The translations under genes were made by a program, and so were the position numbers. DNA of 21,334 nucleotides, from the NCBI GenBank assembly GCA_964469055.1, contig CAYXXN010000030.1:1-21334 (forward strand), given 5' to 3'. The number at the start of each line of letters is the position of its first letter. Position 1 is the first letter of the stretch. Source of the stretch: CAYXXN01 sp964469055 (GTDB taxonomy: Bacteria > Acidobacteriota > Thermoanaerobaculia > Multivoradales > JAHEKO01). The notes below the pieces were generated by a model. It saw only the letters and a program-made list of their open reading frames with translations. It did not search any database and was not told where the DNA came from. This document shows, one piece after another, positions 14,992-21,334 of this stretch.

Positions 14992-16455
14992 ATGACCTGG
15001 CGACCGCGTCCCACCCTCCTCCTGCTGGCGGCGATCGCTGGCGGCGCCAGCCTCGTCGCCTACTTCGGGTGCCGCGCGCGGGAAGCGGCGAGGCCCAACG
15101 TCGTGCTGCTGACTCTGGACACTCTGCGCGCCGACCGCTTGTCGGCCTACGGATTCCACCTGCCGACGAGCCCGTTTCTCGAGGAGCTTGCCGCCCGCGG
15201 GACCCTCTTCGAGCGCGCCTACTCCGCCGCCAACGTCACCAAGCCCGCTCACGCCTCGCTGCTCACCGGTCTCTACCCGAAACACCACGGCCTGCTCAGC
15301 AACAACGACGCGCTGCTCAACGACGCCATCGAGACCCTGCCCGAGCGGTTCCGCGACGCCGGGTACGCCACCGTGGCGGTGGTCGCCGTGAGCCTGCTCG
15401 ATGCGGGCAGGAGCGGCCTCGGCCAAGGCTTCGAGGTCTACGCGGACGCCGGGGCCGGGCGCCGCGGGCGGCGCGGCAAGGAGCGGCTCGAGCAGCGCAC
15501 GGCGCCGCAGGTCGTCCGGCTCGCTCTCGAAGCCCTGGGTGAGCGCCCGCGGGAGCCCTTCTTCGCCTGGCTGCACTTCTACGAGCCTCACACTCCCTAC
15601 CGGCCTCCCGCGCCCTACCTGCAGCGATTTCGCGAGGACGGCGCCGCCGCGTCGACCAAGCGACTGCCGATCGCCCACTTCGGGGGCGCGAGCATGGTCA
15701 GGGGCGCCATTCCCGACTCCTCGGCGCTGTCGCGCAGCGGCGATCCTCGTCTCTACGAGGCGGCCTACCACGGCGAGATCGCCTTCCTCGACGACCAGCT
15801 CGCGCGGCTCTTCGCAGCGCTCTCGGCGCTCGACCTCGAGCGACCGCTGCTCTCGGCGATCACCGCCGACCACGGCGAGATGCTGGGCGAGGGCGGCATC
15901 TACTACAACCACGCCTCGCTCGAGGAGGCGGTGGTGAGGGTGCCCCTCATCCTGGTCGGTCCGGGGGTCCCGGAGGGTAGGGCCATCGGCGAGATCGTCG
16001 AGTCGGTCGACCTGGCGCCGACCCTCGCCGCGCTCGCCGGCCTGCCCGGGCGGCCCGCCTACGACGGCCACAGCCTGGTGCCGCTCTTGCGCGGGCAGGG
16101 CGCGAGCGACGGTCTCGCCTTCGCGCAGCACAGTCACGACCTGGCGATCAGCCTGCGCGATCCACACGGCACCCTCCTGCTGCCGCTGCCTTCGTCCGCG
16201 GAGCGCATCGTGACTCCCTTCGCCAGCTTCGACCGGCGCACCTATCTCGCGTACCTCGACCTCGAGGAGCCCCGGTTCTCCCCCTGGCCGAACGCGGCGG
16301 ACATCGACCGGCCCTCCGCCGGCGGGGAAGCGATCGCCGATCGGCAACGGCGTCTCCTGGCCTGGTACCGCGAGCGCCGTGACTACCCGCCGCCGCGGAC
16401 CGAAGCGCTGGGCAGCGAGGAGATCGAGGAGCTGCGCGCCCTGGGCTATCTGTGA
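14992..16455 (+). CDS. Membrane-anchored alkaline phosphatase/sulfatase-superfamily hydrolase
   Basis: A 487-residue protein. Residues 8-26 form a hydrophobic signal anchor ending in YFGC27, possibly but not canonically a lipobox. The catalytic core has VVLLTLDTLRADRL (metal Asp at 43), NVTKPAHASLLTGLYP (81-96), HFYEPHTPY (195-203, H200), ITADHGEMLGEGG (290-302, D293 and H294) and H307; the tail LRALGYL is common in this sulfatase group. In sulfatases the nucleophile motif is C/S-x-P-x-R, with Cys or Ser turned into formylglycine. Here it is T83-K-P-A-H87, so formylglycine cannot form; threonine is the nucleophile in phosphotransferases of the superfamily such as LtaS. A phosphoester or phosphoethanolamine-type substrate is therefore as likely as a sulfate ester. 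The ATG at 14992 has GGGAGG seven bases upstream. It follows tetR by 17 bases. Confidence 0.9.
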   Translation: MTWRPRPTLLLLAAIAGGASLVAYFGCRAREAARPNVVLLTLDTLRADRLSAYGFHLPTSPFLEELAARGTLFERAYSAANVTKPAHASLLTGLYPKHHGLLSNNDALLNDAIETLPERFRDAGYATVAVVAVSLLDAGRSGLGQGFEVYADAGAGRRGRRGKERLEQRTAPQVVRLALEALGERPREPFFAWLHFYEPHTPYRPPAPYLQRFREDGAAASTKRLPIAHFGGASMVRGAIPDSSALSRSGDPRLYEAAYHGEIAFLDDQLARLFAALSALDLERPLLSAITADHGEMLGEGGIYYNHASLEEAVVRVPLILVGPGVPEGRAIGEIVESVDLAPTLAALAGLPGRPAYDGHSLVPLLRGQGASDGLAFAQHSHDLAISLRDPHGTLLLPLPSSAERIVTPFASFDRRTYLAYLDLEEPRFSPWPNAADIDRPSAGGEAIADRQRRLLAWYRERRDYPPPRTEALGSEEIEELRALGYL

Positions 16456-16470
16456 GCGCGGCGCACCGCC

Positions 16471-18021
16471 CTACCGCTGCTGGGCGTGGCCCTGGCCGGC
16501 GGGGCGGCCCTGCTCGCCCTCTGGCCGGCCTGAGACCCGGGCGCCGGCCGCTTCGCTCACCGCGATGGCCCGGGCCGGCGAGTAGCCGAGGGCGGCGCCG
16601 CTGCCGGGGTCCCGCAGCCGGGCCCGGAACCGGTAGAGCCCGACCTGGCCCGGAGTGTAGGCGGCGCTGGTCTGGGACCCGCTCATCCAGAGGTGAAACC
16701 GGCGCGAGGTCGGCGTGCGGAGCAGCACGTCGAAGACCCTGCCGCCGGCCGGCGGCTCGGTCGCCCAGGTCACCGTGAAGGGGACTCCCACCGTCCCGGC
16801 GGTGGGCAGGTCGACCGGAACCTCGAGCAGGCCGGTCGGGTTCGGCGGCGTGTCGTCGCGATAGCGATAACGGCCGGCGGCGGCGAGCTCGGCCGCGTAG
16901 TACGAGACGATCGGCCGCGGACCCGAGGCGAACAGCTCGAGCCCGCTCACTTCGGCCACCGAATGGACGCGCGGGCCGAGGAAGGTCCACTGGACGAGCG
17001 AGCCCAGGACCGCGCGCCGCGTCGCCGGCGCGAACCCGGCGTCGAGCGAAAGCACGAAGCTCACTCCCGACGGGGCGACCTGCAGGCGGCCGATGGCGTT
17101 GCCGTCGGCCTCGGTGAACCAGAGGTTGCCGTCGGGCCCGGAGGTGATGCTGAGCGGGCGGCTTCCGACGTCGAAGAGCGCGAGGACTTTCCCTTGCGGG
17201 CTCAAGACGCTGACGTGGTCGGTGTCGTTCTCCGTGAACCACAGGTTGCCGTCCGGTCCGGCCGCGATCCCGGCGATGCCCGAGAACTCCCCCGGGATCG
17301 CGAACTCCTCGATCTCGCCGGCCGTCGTGATGCGACCGACGCTACGGCCGGCGAGCTCGGTGAACCAGACGGCGCCGTCCGGCCCGGGAGCGATGTCCCA
17401 GGGCAGCACCTGGACGGTCTCGATCTGGAAGGTGGTGGTCACCCCAGTGGGCGTGATGCGGCCGATCTGATCGCCGATCTCGACCGTGAACCAGACGTTG
17501 CCGTCGACACCGGCGGCGATGCCGGTCGGGAAGCAGCAGGTGCCGATGGGAAACTCGTCGATCGCTCCCTGCGGCGTGATGCGACCGATCTGGTGCGCCT
17601 CCTCCTCGGTGAACCACAGGTTGCCGTCCGCCCCGGCGGTGATCTCCCAGGGCTGGCTGAAGGGCGTGGGGACGAGGAACTCGGTGATGACGCCGCTCGG
17701 CGTGATGCGGCCGATCTGGTCCGCGAAGCGCTCCGTGAACCACAAGTTGCCGTCCGGCCCCGCGGTGATGCCATAGGGGCCGCTCCCCGGGGTCGGCACC
17801 GTGAACTCGGTCAGCCACCCACGCGGCGAGAGGCGCCCGATCCGGTTGCCGTCGGACTCCGTGAACCACAGGTTGCCATCCGGCCCCGGCGTGATCGTGT
17901 ACGGCCGGCTGGCGGGTGTCGGCAGGACGAACTCGGTGAGCAACCCGCGAACGGCCGGCTGGGCGCCGACCCCGGCGGGCGCGAGGGCGAGGGCGCAGGC
18001 GCAGACGACGAAACGGCGCAT
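16471..18021 (-). CDS. Secreted Vgb-like seven-bladed propeller fused to cupredoxin-like and Ig-like domains
   Basis: A 516-residue exported protein. Residues 1-20 are a signal peptide (MRRFVVCACALALAPAGVGA). Residues 28-314 carry seven repeats of about 41 residues, each with DGNLWFTE or a variant followed by IGRI, as in virginiamycin B lyase propellers. Residues 318-403 look like a plastocyanin-type fold (GSLVQWTFLGPRVHSV, then SYYAAELAAAGRYRYR), but after H353 the Cys-His-Met copper ligands expected near the end are absent. Residues 408-492 resemble an Ig/Fn3-like beta domain (PFTVTWATEPPAGG, GLYRFRARLRD). A basic, Gln/Gly-rich tail ends the protein. Streptogramin-lyase activity should not be assumed: the catalytic His/Glu set is not evident. 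The ATG at 18021 has GGAGG six bases upstream. It is convergent with the AlkP-family gene (15-base gap) and 89 bases after the HupE-type gene. Confidence 0.88.
   Translation of the reverse strand: MRRFVVCACALALAPAGVGAQPAVRGLLTEFVLPTPASRPYTITPGPDGNLWFTESDGNRIGRLSPRGWLTEFTVPTPGSGPYGITAGPDGNLWFTERFADQIGRITPSGVITEFLVPTPFSQPWEITAGADGNLWFTEEEAHQIGRITPQGAIDEFPIGTCCFPTGIAAGVDGNVWFTVEIGDQIGRITPTGVTTTFQIETVQVLPWDIAPGPDGAVWFTELAGRSVGRITTAGEIEEFAIPGEFSGIAGIAAGPDGNLWFTENDTDHVSVLSPQGKVLALFDVGSRPLSITSGPDGNLWFTEADGNAIGRLQVAPSGVSFVLSLDAGFAPATRRAVLGSLVQWTFLGPRVHSVAEVSGLELFASGPRPIVSYYAAELAAAGRYRYRDDTPPNPTGLLEVPVDLPTAGTVGVPFTVTWATEPPAGGRVFDVLLRTPTSRRFHLWMSGSQTSAAYTPGQVGLYRFRARLRDPGSGAALGYSPARAIAVSEAAGARVSGRPEGEQGRPAGQGHAQQR
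17080..17940 (-). repeat. Seven in-frame tandem repeats encoding propeller blades
   Basis: The conserved block beginning GAACC (plus strand; WFTE codons on the minus strand) recurs at 17116, 17236, 17362, 17488, 17611, 17737 and 17863. Spacings are 120, 126, 126, 123, 126 and 126 bases, all multiples of three. The fifth blade in protein order (17362) is the most divergent. Confidence 0.9.
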
Positions 18022-18076
18022 CACGGACCTCCGAGGCGCGGCGGCGGTGCCGGCGCCGCTCACCGAGCCGCTGCCG

Positions 18077-18082
18077 ATCTTA
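18077..18082 (-). promoter_or_regulatory. Possible -10 for the Vgb-like gene
   Basis: TAAGAT on the minus strand matches four of six -10 positions and stands in an 89-base gap after the HupE-type gene, about 56 bases before the start codon. No -35 is recognised, so read-through from upstream remains as likely. Confidence 0.25.
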
Positions 18083-18110
18083 GCTCGCCGACCACCGGCG
18101 CGTTCTGGCT

Positions 18111-19214
18111 CTAGCCGAAGGTCCGCTGGATCGCCCAGTAGAGCCCGACCACGGCGATGACGAGCGAGGCCGGCATGACCACCGCGCGGCGGTACCAGGA
18201 CGTGCGCCGCCAGGCGAGCCCGACCGCGAGGAAGGCGGTGAAGATCACCGCCACCTGGCCCGCCTCGACGCCGGCGTTGAAGCTCAAGAGCGCGGTCGCG
18301 AATTGCGAGCGCGGCAGGCCGATCTCCGACAGGACGCCGGCGAAGCCGAGCCCGTGCAGCAGCCCGAAGGCGAAGGCGATCGCCACCCGCCAGGGGCGGA
18401 GCTGCGTCGTCAGCATGTTCTCCAGCGCCACGTAGACGATGGAGAGCGCGATGAGCGGCTCCACCACGCTCGGCGGCAGGCGCACGACGCCGTAGATGGC
18501 GAGCGCCAGGCTGAGCGTGTGGGCGAGCGTGAAGGCGGTCACTTGCAGGAGCACCGGCCGCAAGCGCTGGCTCAAGAGGAAGATGCCGAGCACGAAGAGG
18601 ATGTGGTCCAGGCCCTTGGGCACGATGTGGGTGAAGCCGAGTCCGAAGTAGAGCCGCACCACCTCCCAGCCGGAGGGCGGCACGACCTCCTGGCGCAGGG
18701 GGAAAGGCTCCGCCATCTTGCCTCCCTCCACCCACTGCCGCGCGACCGCGTCGTCCCCCCGATGGCCTAGCGTCAGGAGGTACCTACCCACCGGCATCGT
18801 GTTCCCCCAGCGGAAGGCGCGGACGCCGGGCGGGATCTCGCCGGTCAGGCGCGCCGTGGCCACCACGCCGCCGGAGTAGAGGAGGCTCACCTCGGGGGTG
18901 ACCGTGCGGTCGTCGAACTGGAGCGAGGCGCCGCCCAGGAAGTCGGCGAGGAAGGTCTCGAGCGCCTCGCGCTCCGGCCGCCGAAGGCGGGAAAGAGGCG
19001 CGGCGAGGGCGCCCAGGGAGCGTGGCGGGCCCTGCCGCGGAGGCAGGTGTTCGAGGTCCGTCGTCACGTCGATCTGATAGGTGCCCTCCTCGAGGAAGGT
19101 GGCCGTCACCTGGACGATGCCGAGCTCGTGAGCAGCGGCCGGCACCGCCATCCCCGCAGCCGAGCCGCAGAGCAGGAGGAGAGCCGCGCGGCAAGGGGCG
19201 GCTGCGCGTCGCAT
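18111..19214 (-). CDS. HupE/UreJ-type integral membrane protein with exported N-terminal domain
   Basis: A 367-residue protein. A signal peptide (1-28, ending VPAAA-HELG) leads to a roughly 150-residue extracytoplasmic beta-rich domain (30-180, VQVTATFLEEGTYQIDV). The C-terminal half has six or so membrane helices with the family's histidine motifs: GFTHIVPKGLDHILF (H196, H204), FTLAHTLSLALA (H232) and FGLLHGLGFA (H287), plus FNAGVEAGQ (312-320). HupE/UreJ proteins are nickel/cobalt permeases in hydrogenase and urease clusters; this longer two-part form is usually found without those enzymes, and no hydrogenase or urease gene is nearby. Metal transport is therefore a family-based guess. The ATG at 19214 gives a proper signal peptide; no strong SD is seen. 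It is 52 bases after the DUF4440 gene on the same strand. Confidence 0.88.
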   Translation of the reverse strand: MRRAAAPCRAALLLLCGSAAGMAVPAAAHELGIVQVTATFLEEGTYQIDVTTDLEHLPPRQGPPRSLGALAAPLSRLRRPEREALETFLADFLGGASLQFDDRTVTPEVSLLYSGGVVATARLTGEIPPGVRAFRWGNTMPVGRYLLTLGHRGDDAVARQWVEGGKMAEPFPLRQEVVPPSGWEVVRLYFGLGFTHIVPKGLDHILFVLGIFLLSQRLRPVLLQVTAFTLAHTLSLALAIYGVVRLPPSVVEPLIALSIVYVALENMLTTQLRPWRVAIAFAFGLLHGLGFAGVLSEIGLPRSQFATALLSFNAGVEAGQVAVIFTAFLAVGLAWRRTSWYRRAVVMPASLVIAVVGLYWAIQRTFG

Positions 19215-19266
19215 GTCGCTCAGACTACGACGCCGCACCCTCGGCAGATGGGGCGCCGAGCCGCGC

Positions 19267-20007
19267 CTAGGGCACCCGGGTCCAGTCGAGGTCCCAGGCC
19301 TCCCGCCGCTCGGCAAAGCCCGTGATGCTCCCATCCGGCCCGCGCCGGAAGATCTTGCGGTAGCGGGGCTTGCCCGGTACGAAGAGCATGTCCGGCGCCT
19401 CGGCGAGCAGGGTCTCTACCTCGCGGCCGGTCCGTTGCCCCTCAAGCCCGCCGTCCTTGGCGCGGATCTCGTAGGCGATCTCCGGCGTCAAGGCGTAGCG
19501 CCCGCTGTACTCCTCCATCTGCTGCGCCGTGAGCGCGATCGCCGACGGATCGGTGCGCAGGGCGAGGATCTGGCTGGCGAGCAGCCGCCAACCCTCGGGA
19601 GTCTCGAGCCAGGTGTCGGTCACCCGGTATTGGCAGTGCAGCTCGTGCCCGTAGTAGTTCTCGTCCTCGTCGTCCACGTAGGTCGTGACCGCCACCGGCC
19701 CCTGCACCCGCGCCTCGAACTCCGTCACCTCGATCGTCCCGGTCACCCCCTCCGGCAACGGCCGCAGCTCTTTGACCATCTCCGCCTTCGTCACCACCGC
19801 CCCGTCCTCCGCGGTGATGACCGCTGCCTCGTGCAGGTAGCGCTCCCAAACCGCGACCTCCCCGGTGGCGATCGCGTCGACCAGCTCCTGCGTCTGCTGG
19901 CGGAGCACCTCGGAGATCTCGTCCGTCGTGGGCGTCGCGGCCGAGGCACGCGAGGCGACCAGCAGTGCCACAGACAGTGAAAACAGGCTCGCGGTTCGCC
20001 GGCTCAT
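19267..20007 (-). CDS. Exported DUF4440/SnoaL-like (NTF2-fold) protein with C-terminal beta domain
   Basis: A 246-residue protein. Residues 1-23 are a signal peptide (MSRRTASLFSLSVALLVASRASA). Residues 28-150 fit the DUF4440 NTF2-like fold: EVLRQQTQELVDAIATGEVAVWERYLHE, then an acidic strand-turn segment, then TPEGWRLLASQ. Residues 160-246 (MEEYSGRYALTPEIAYEIRAKDGGL to the C-terminus) resemble the small DUF3471/lipocalin-like beta domain that often follows peptidase or NTF2-fold domains in secreted proteins. No catalytic residues can be assigned, and no reaction is known for such proteins. The ATG at 20007 is well supported by GGAGGAGAGGAA immediately upstream. It heads the minus-strand run toward the HupE-type and Vgb-like genes, and is divergent from the SGNH gene with 129 bases between. 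Confidence 0.85.
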   Translation of the reverse strand: MSRRTASLFSLSVALLVASRASAATPTTDEISEVLRQQTQELVDAIATGEVAVWERYLHEAAVITAEDGAVVTKAEMVKELRPLPEGVTGTIEVTEFEARVQGPVAVTTYVDDEDENYYGHELHCQYRVTDTWLETPEGWRLLASQILALRTDPSAIALTAQQMEEYSGRYALTPEIAYEIRAKDGGLEGQRTGREVETLLAEAPDMLFVPGKPRYRKIFRRGPDGSITGFAERREAWDLDWTRVP

Positions 20008-20092
20008 TTCCTCTCCTCCAACGCAGATGCTATCGCCGCCGCCAAGCGTGGGGGATCATGGACAGCGCGCAGCCTCTGGAGTACGGTCAGGC

Positions 20093-20120
20093 AGCCGGGC
20101 GCCGAGGAAGACGCCCGGCT
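20093..20120 (+). promoter_or_regulatory. Perfect nine-base inverted repeat upstream of the SGNH gene
   Basis: AGCCGGGCG (20093-20101) and CGCCCGGCT (20112-20120) are exact reverse complements around a ten-base purine-rich loop. It ends 16 bases before the SGNH start codon, so in the transcript it would form a stable leader hairpin; as DNA it could be an operator in the divergent gap. No T-run follows, so it is not a terminator. Confidence 0.45.
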
Positions 20121-20136
20121 CGCACGGGGGGACACC

Positions 20137-21222
20137 ATGAGCCCGAGGACCGTGGCCGGCGGACGTCTGCAGCTCGGCCTCCTCGTAGGCGCGCTGGGCG
20201 CGATCGCTCCCCTTCTCGCCCAGCCCGACGAGCGGTTCGGCGCGATGGGCGACAGCCTCACCGACGAGTACTTCGAGGAGAGCTACGACTACGCCCGCAA
20301 CTGGACCGTGCTCCTCGTCGATCAGCGCGGGCTCACGATGGGGCCGACCGCCGAGGAGGCTGGTCAGCCCGGCGGGACCTGGGGCGAGCCGCGGCGCACC
20401 GGCTACGAGGACGACTGGGCGCGCTCCGGTGCCACCACCGACAGCGCCATCTCGGGCGGCCAGCACACGGGCCTCGCGGACGGGGCGACGACCCGCGCCG
20501 TGACCCGTGCCGTCGTCTTCATCGGCACCAACGACTTCGCCCCCGGGCTCGGCGCCTGGGACCCTATCTACTTCGGCGACTGGGGGCAGGAAGAGATCGA
20601 GGCCTGGATCGCCAGTCGCATCGTCAACCTCGAGATCATCCTCGACACCCTGCTGCCGACCGGCGTCGAGGTCGTGTTGGCCAACGTCAGCGACTTCTCG
20701 CCGTCGCCCGTCGTCCAGTTCCTCTACCCCGATCCCGTCGCTCGCGACCGGGTGGCGGCCGCCGTGGAGCAGTTCGGGGAGGCGATCCGAGGGGTGGCCG
20801 ACGCGGAGGATCTCGTCTTCGACGACATCTTCGGCCTCGCCCACGCGATCTTCGGCACCAACTCGGAGCCGCGCGAGATCCTGCTCGTCGGCAATGTCGA
20901 GATCGACCTCGACGCGATCGACACGCCGACCGGCGCGATCCCCACGGCGGCGTGGGTCCACGACGGGGTGCACCCGAACACGGTGATCCAGGGCGTGCTC
21001 GGCAACGTTTTTCTGACCGGCCTCAACCACGACGGGGCCGGTGTCGCGCTCTTCTCCGAGGAAGAGCTGCTCGCGCACGCCGGCGTCGCCTACGGGGGGA
21101 TCGACACCCTCGAAGCCCAGATCGGCTCCTTCGAGGACTACGTCGTGGACTTCGCGCTGATCTTCGCGGACGGCTTCGAGTCCGGCGACACCAGCGCCTG
21201 GAGCACGACGGTCGGCGGCTAG
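20137..21222 (+). CDS. Secreted SGNH/GDSL-family hydrolase with FESGD-type C-terminal tail
   Basis: A 361-residue exported protein. Residues 1-29 are a signal peptide (hydrophobic LQLGLLVGALGAIAPLLA, then Q). The four SGNH blocks are visible: GDSL with nucleophile S40 (38-41), block II Gly in ARSGATT (G98), block III IGTND (N132), and DGVHPN with catalytic Asp276 and His279. Family members are esterases or lipases, including carbohydrate deacetylases; substrate is not predictable. An unusual mid-region (240-270, NSEPREILLVGNVEIDLDAIDTP) separates blocks III and V. The end IFADGFESGDTSAWSTTVGG is a tail I associate with many exported proteins of certain diderm bacteria, function unknown. The ATG at 20137 has a GGGGGG tract four bases upstream. 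It is divergent from the DUF4440 gene. Confidence 0.9.
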   Translation: MSPRTVAGGRLQLGLLVGALGAIAPLLAQPDERFGAMGDSLTDEYFEESYDYARNWTVLLVDQRGLTMGPTAEEAGQPGGTWGEPRRTGYEDDWARSGATTDSAISGGQHTGLADGATTRAVTRAVVFIGTNDFAPGLGAWDPIYFGDWGQEEIEAWIASRIVNLEIILDTLLPTGVEVVLANVSDFSPSPVVQFLYPDPVARDRVAAAVEQFGEAIRGVADAEDLVFDDIFGLAHAIFGTNSEPREILLVGNVEIDLDAIDTPTGAIPTAAWVHDGVHPNTVIQGVLGNVFLTGLNHDGAGVALFSEEELLAHAGVAYGGIDTLEAQIGSFEDYVVDFALIFADGFESGDTSAWSTTVGG

Positions 21223-21261
21223 AACCCGCAGTTGACGGAGTCGCAGAGGCGCGGCCTAAGC

Positions 21262-21276
21262 AGCTGAAGACCAGCT
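21262..21276 (-). other. Small stem-loop adjoining the tRNA 3' end
   Basis: AGCTG (21262-21266) and CAGCT (21272-21276) pair around a five-base loop, directly after the encoded CCA of the tRNA. There is no T-tract. It may mark the precursor trailer, or be chance. The rest of the 54-base gap to the SGNH gene shows nothing recognisable. Confidence 0.25.
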
Positions 21277-21334
21277 TGGTGCCGGAGCCGGGACTCGAAC
21301 CCGGAAGCCTTGCGGCCGGGGATTTTAAGTCCCC
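21277..21334 (-). tRNA. tRNA-Leu(UAA), 3' part only (5' end beyond the window)
   Basis: Reading the minus strand from the window edge: anticodon stem GGGGA/TCCCC with loop CTTAAAA (anticodon TAA), a 13-base class II variable arm with GCC-GCAA-GGC pairing, T arm CCGGG-TTCGAGT-CCCGG, the 3' acceptor strand CTCCGGC, discriminator A and encoded CCA at 21279-21277. The anticodon, long variable arm and discriminator A all fit leucine. The D arm and 5' acceptor strand are outside the window. It would read UUA and UUG codons. Confidence 0.93.

Noticed and set aside
17080..17940. CRISPR array or mobile repeat as source of the regular 120-126 base repeats
   Set aside because: The spacing is in multiples of three, the repeats are degenerate and in frame, and they encode propeller blades.
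16693..18114. A 473-codon plus-strand open frame opposite the Vgb-like gene
   Set aside because: Its apparent repeats (LREPQVAVRPG and variants) are only the antisense image of the propeller blades.
21277..21334. tRNA-Leu as an integration (att) site for an element
   Set aside because: No integrase, second tRNA 3' copy or change of composition is seen within the window.

Overview
The window is high-GC, densely coded bacterial DNA with no sign of plasmid, phage or insertion-sequence genes. Gene content and style suggest a free-living, diderm, secondary-messenger-rich bacterium: a TolC-type outer-membrane channel, Sec-exported proteins with DUF4440, virginiamycin-B-lyase-like and SGNH domains, and a secreted protein with an FESGD-type C-terminal tail. 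Acidobacteriota (perhaps Thermoanaerobaculia-like) is my best guess, from general resemblance only; no rRNA or marker phylogeny is available here.

Layout. (1) 1-6379, minus strand: a run transcribed from pepA (M17 leucyl aminopeptidase) through two oligopeptide/dipeptide-type ABC ATPases, joined by 4-base GTGA overlaps, then a TolC-family channel, a YIP1-family membrane protein and a truncated secreted protein. No permease or binding protein is present. (2) 6474-9435, plus: a 672-residue protein with a divergent class III nucleotidyl-cyclase domain, followed by purC. (3) 9443-11910, minus: ychF then dnaB. (4) 12034-13488, plus: a PilZ protein and a CorA Mg2+ channel. (5) 13481-14230, minus: an HD-GYP phosphodiesterase-like protein whose 3' end overlaps corA. 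(6) 14360-16455, plus: a TetR regulator and a membrane-anchored alkaline-phosphatase/sulfatase-superfamily enzyme. (7) 16471-20007, minus: a DUF4440 protein, a HupE/UreJ-type membrane protein and a seven-bladed Vgb-like propeller fused to a cupredoxin-like domain. (8) 20137-21222, plus: an SGNH hydrolase. (9) 21277-21334, minus: the 3' part of a tRNA-Leu(UAA).

How the parts relate. Housekeeping functions (purine synthesis, replicative helicase, YchF, Mg2+ uptake, peptide breakdown) alternate with signalling and envelope genes. Two genes around corA point to cyclic-di-GMP (PilZ receptor, HD-GYP hydrolase), and the cyclase-like protein beside purC suggests a second nucleotide messenger. The best-supported regulatory site is a palindrome between the divergent HD-GYP and tetR genes, overlapping candidate -35 elements on both strands.

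The most unusual items are the cyclase-like protein (both metal aspartates and the adenine-selecting lysine kept, transition-state Asn lost, about 50 residues inserted), the AlkP/sulfatase enzyme with Thr where sulfatases have Cys/Ser, and the propeller-cupredoxin fusion whose copper ligands are gone. I did not find a CRISPR array, toxin-antitoxin pair, defence island or secondary-metabolite cluster.
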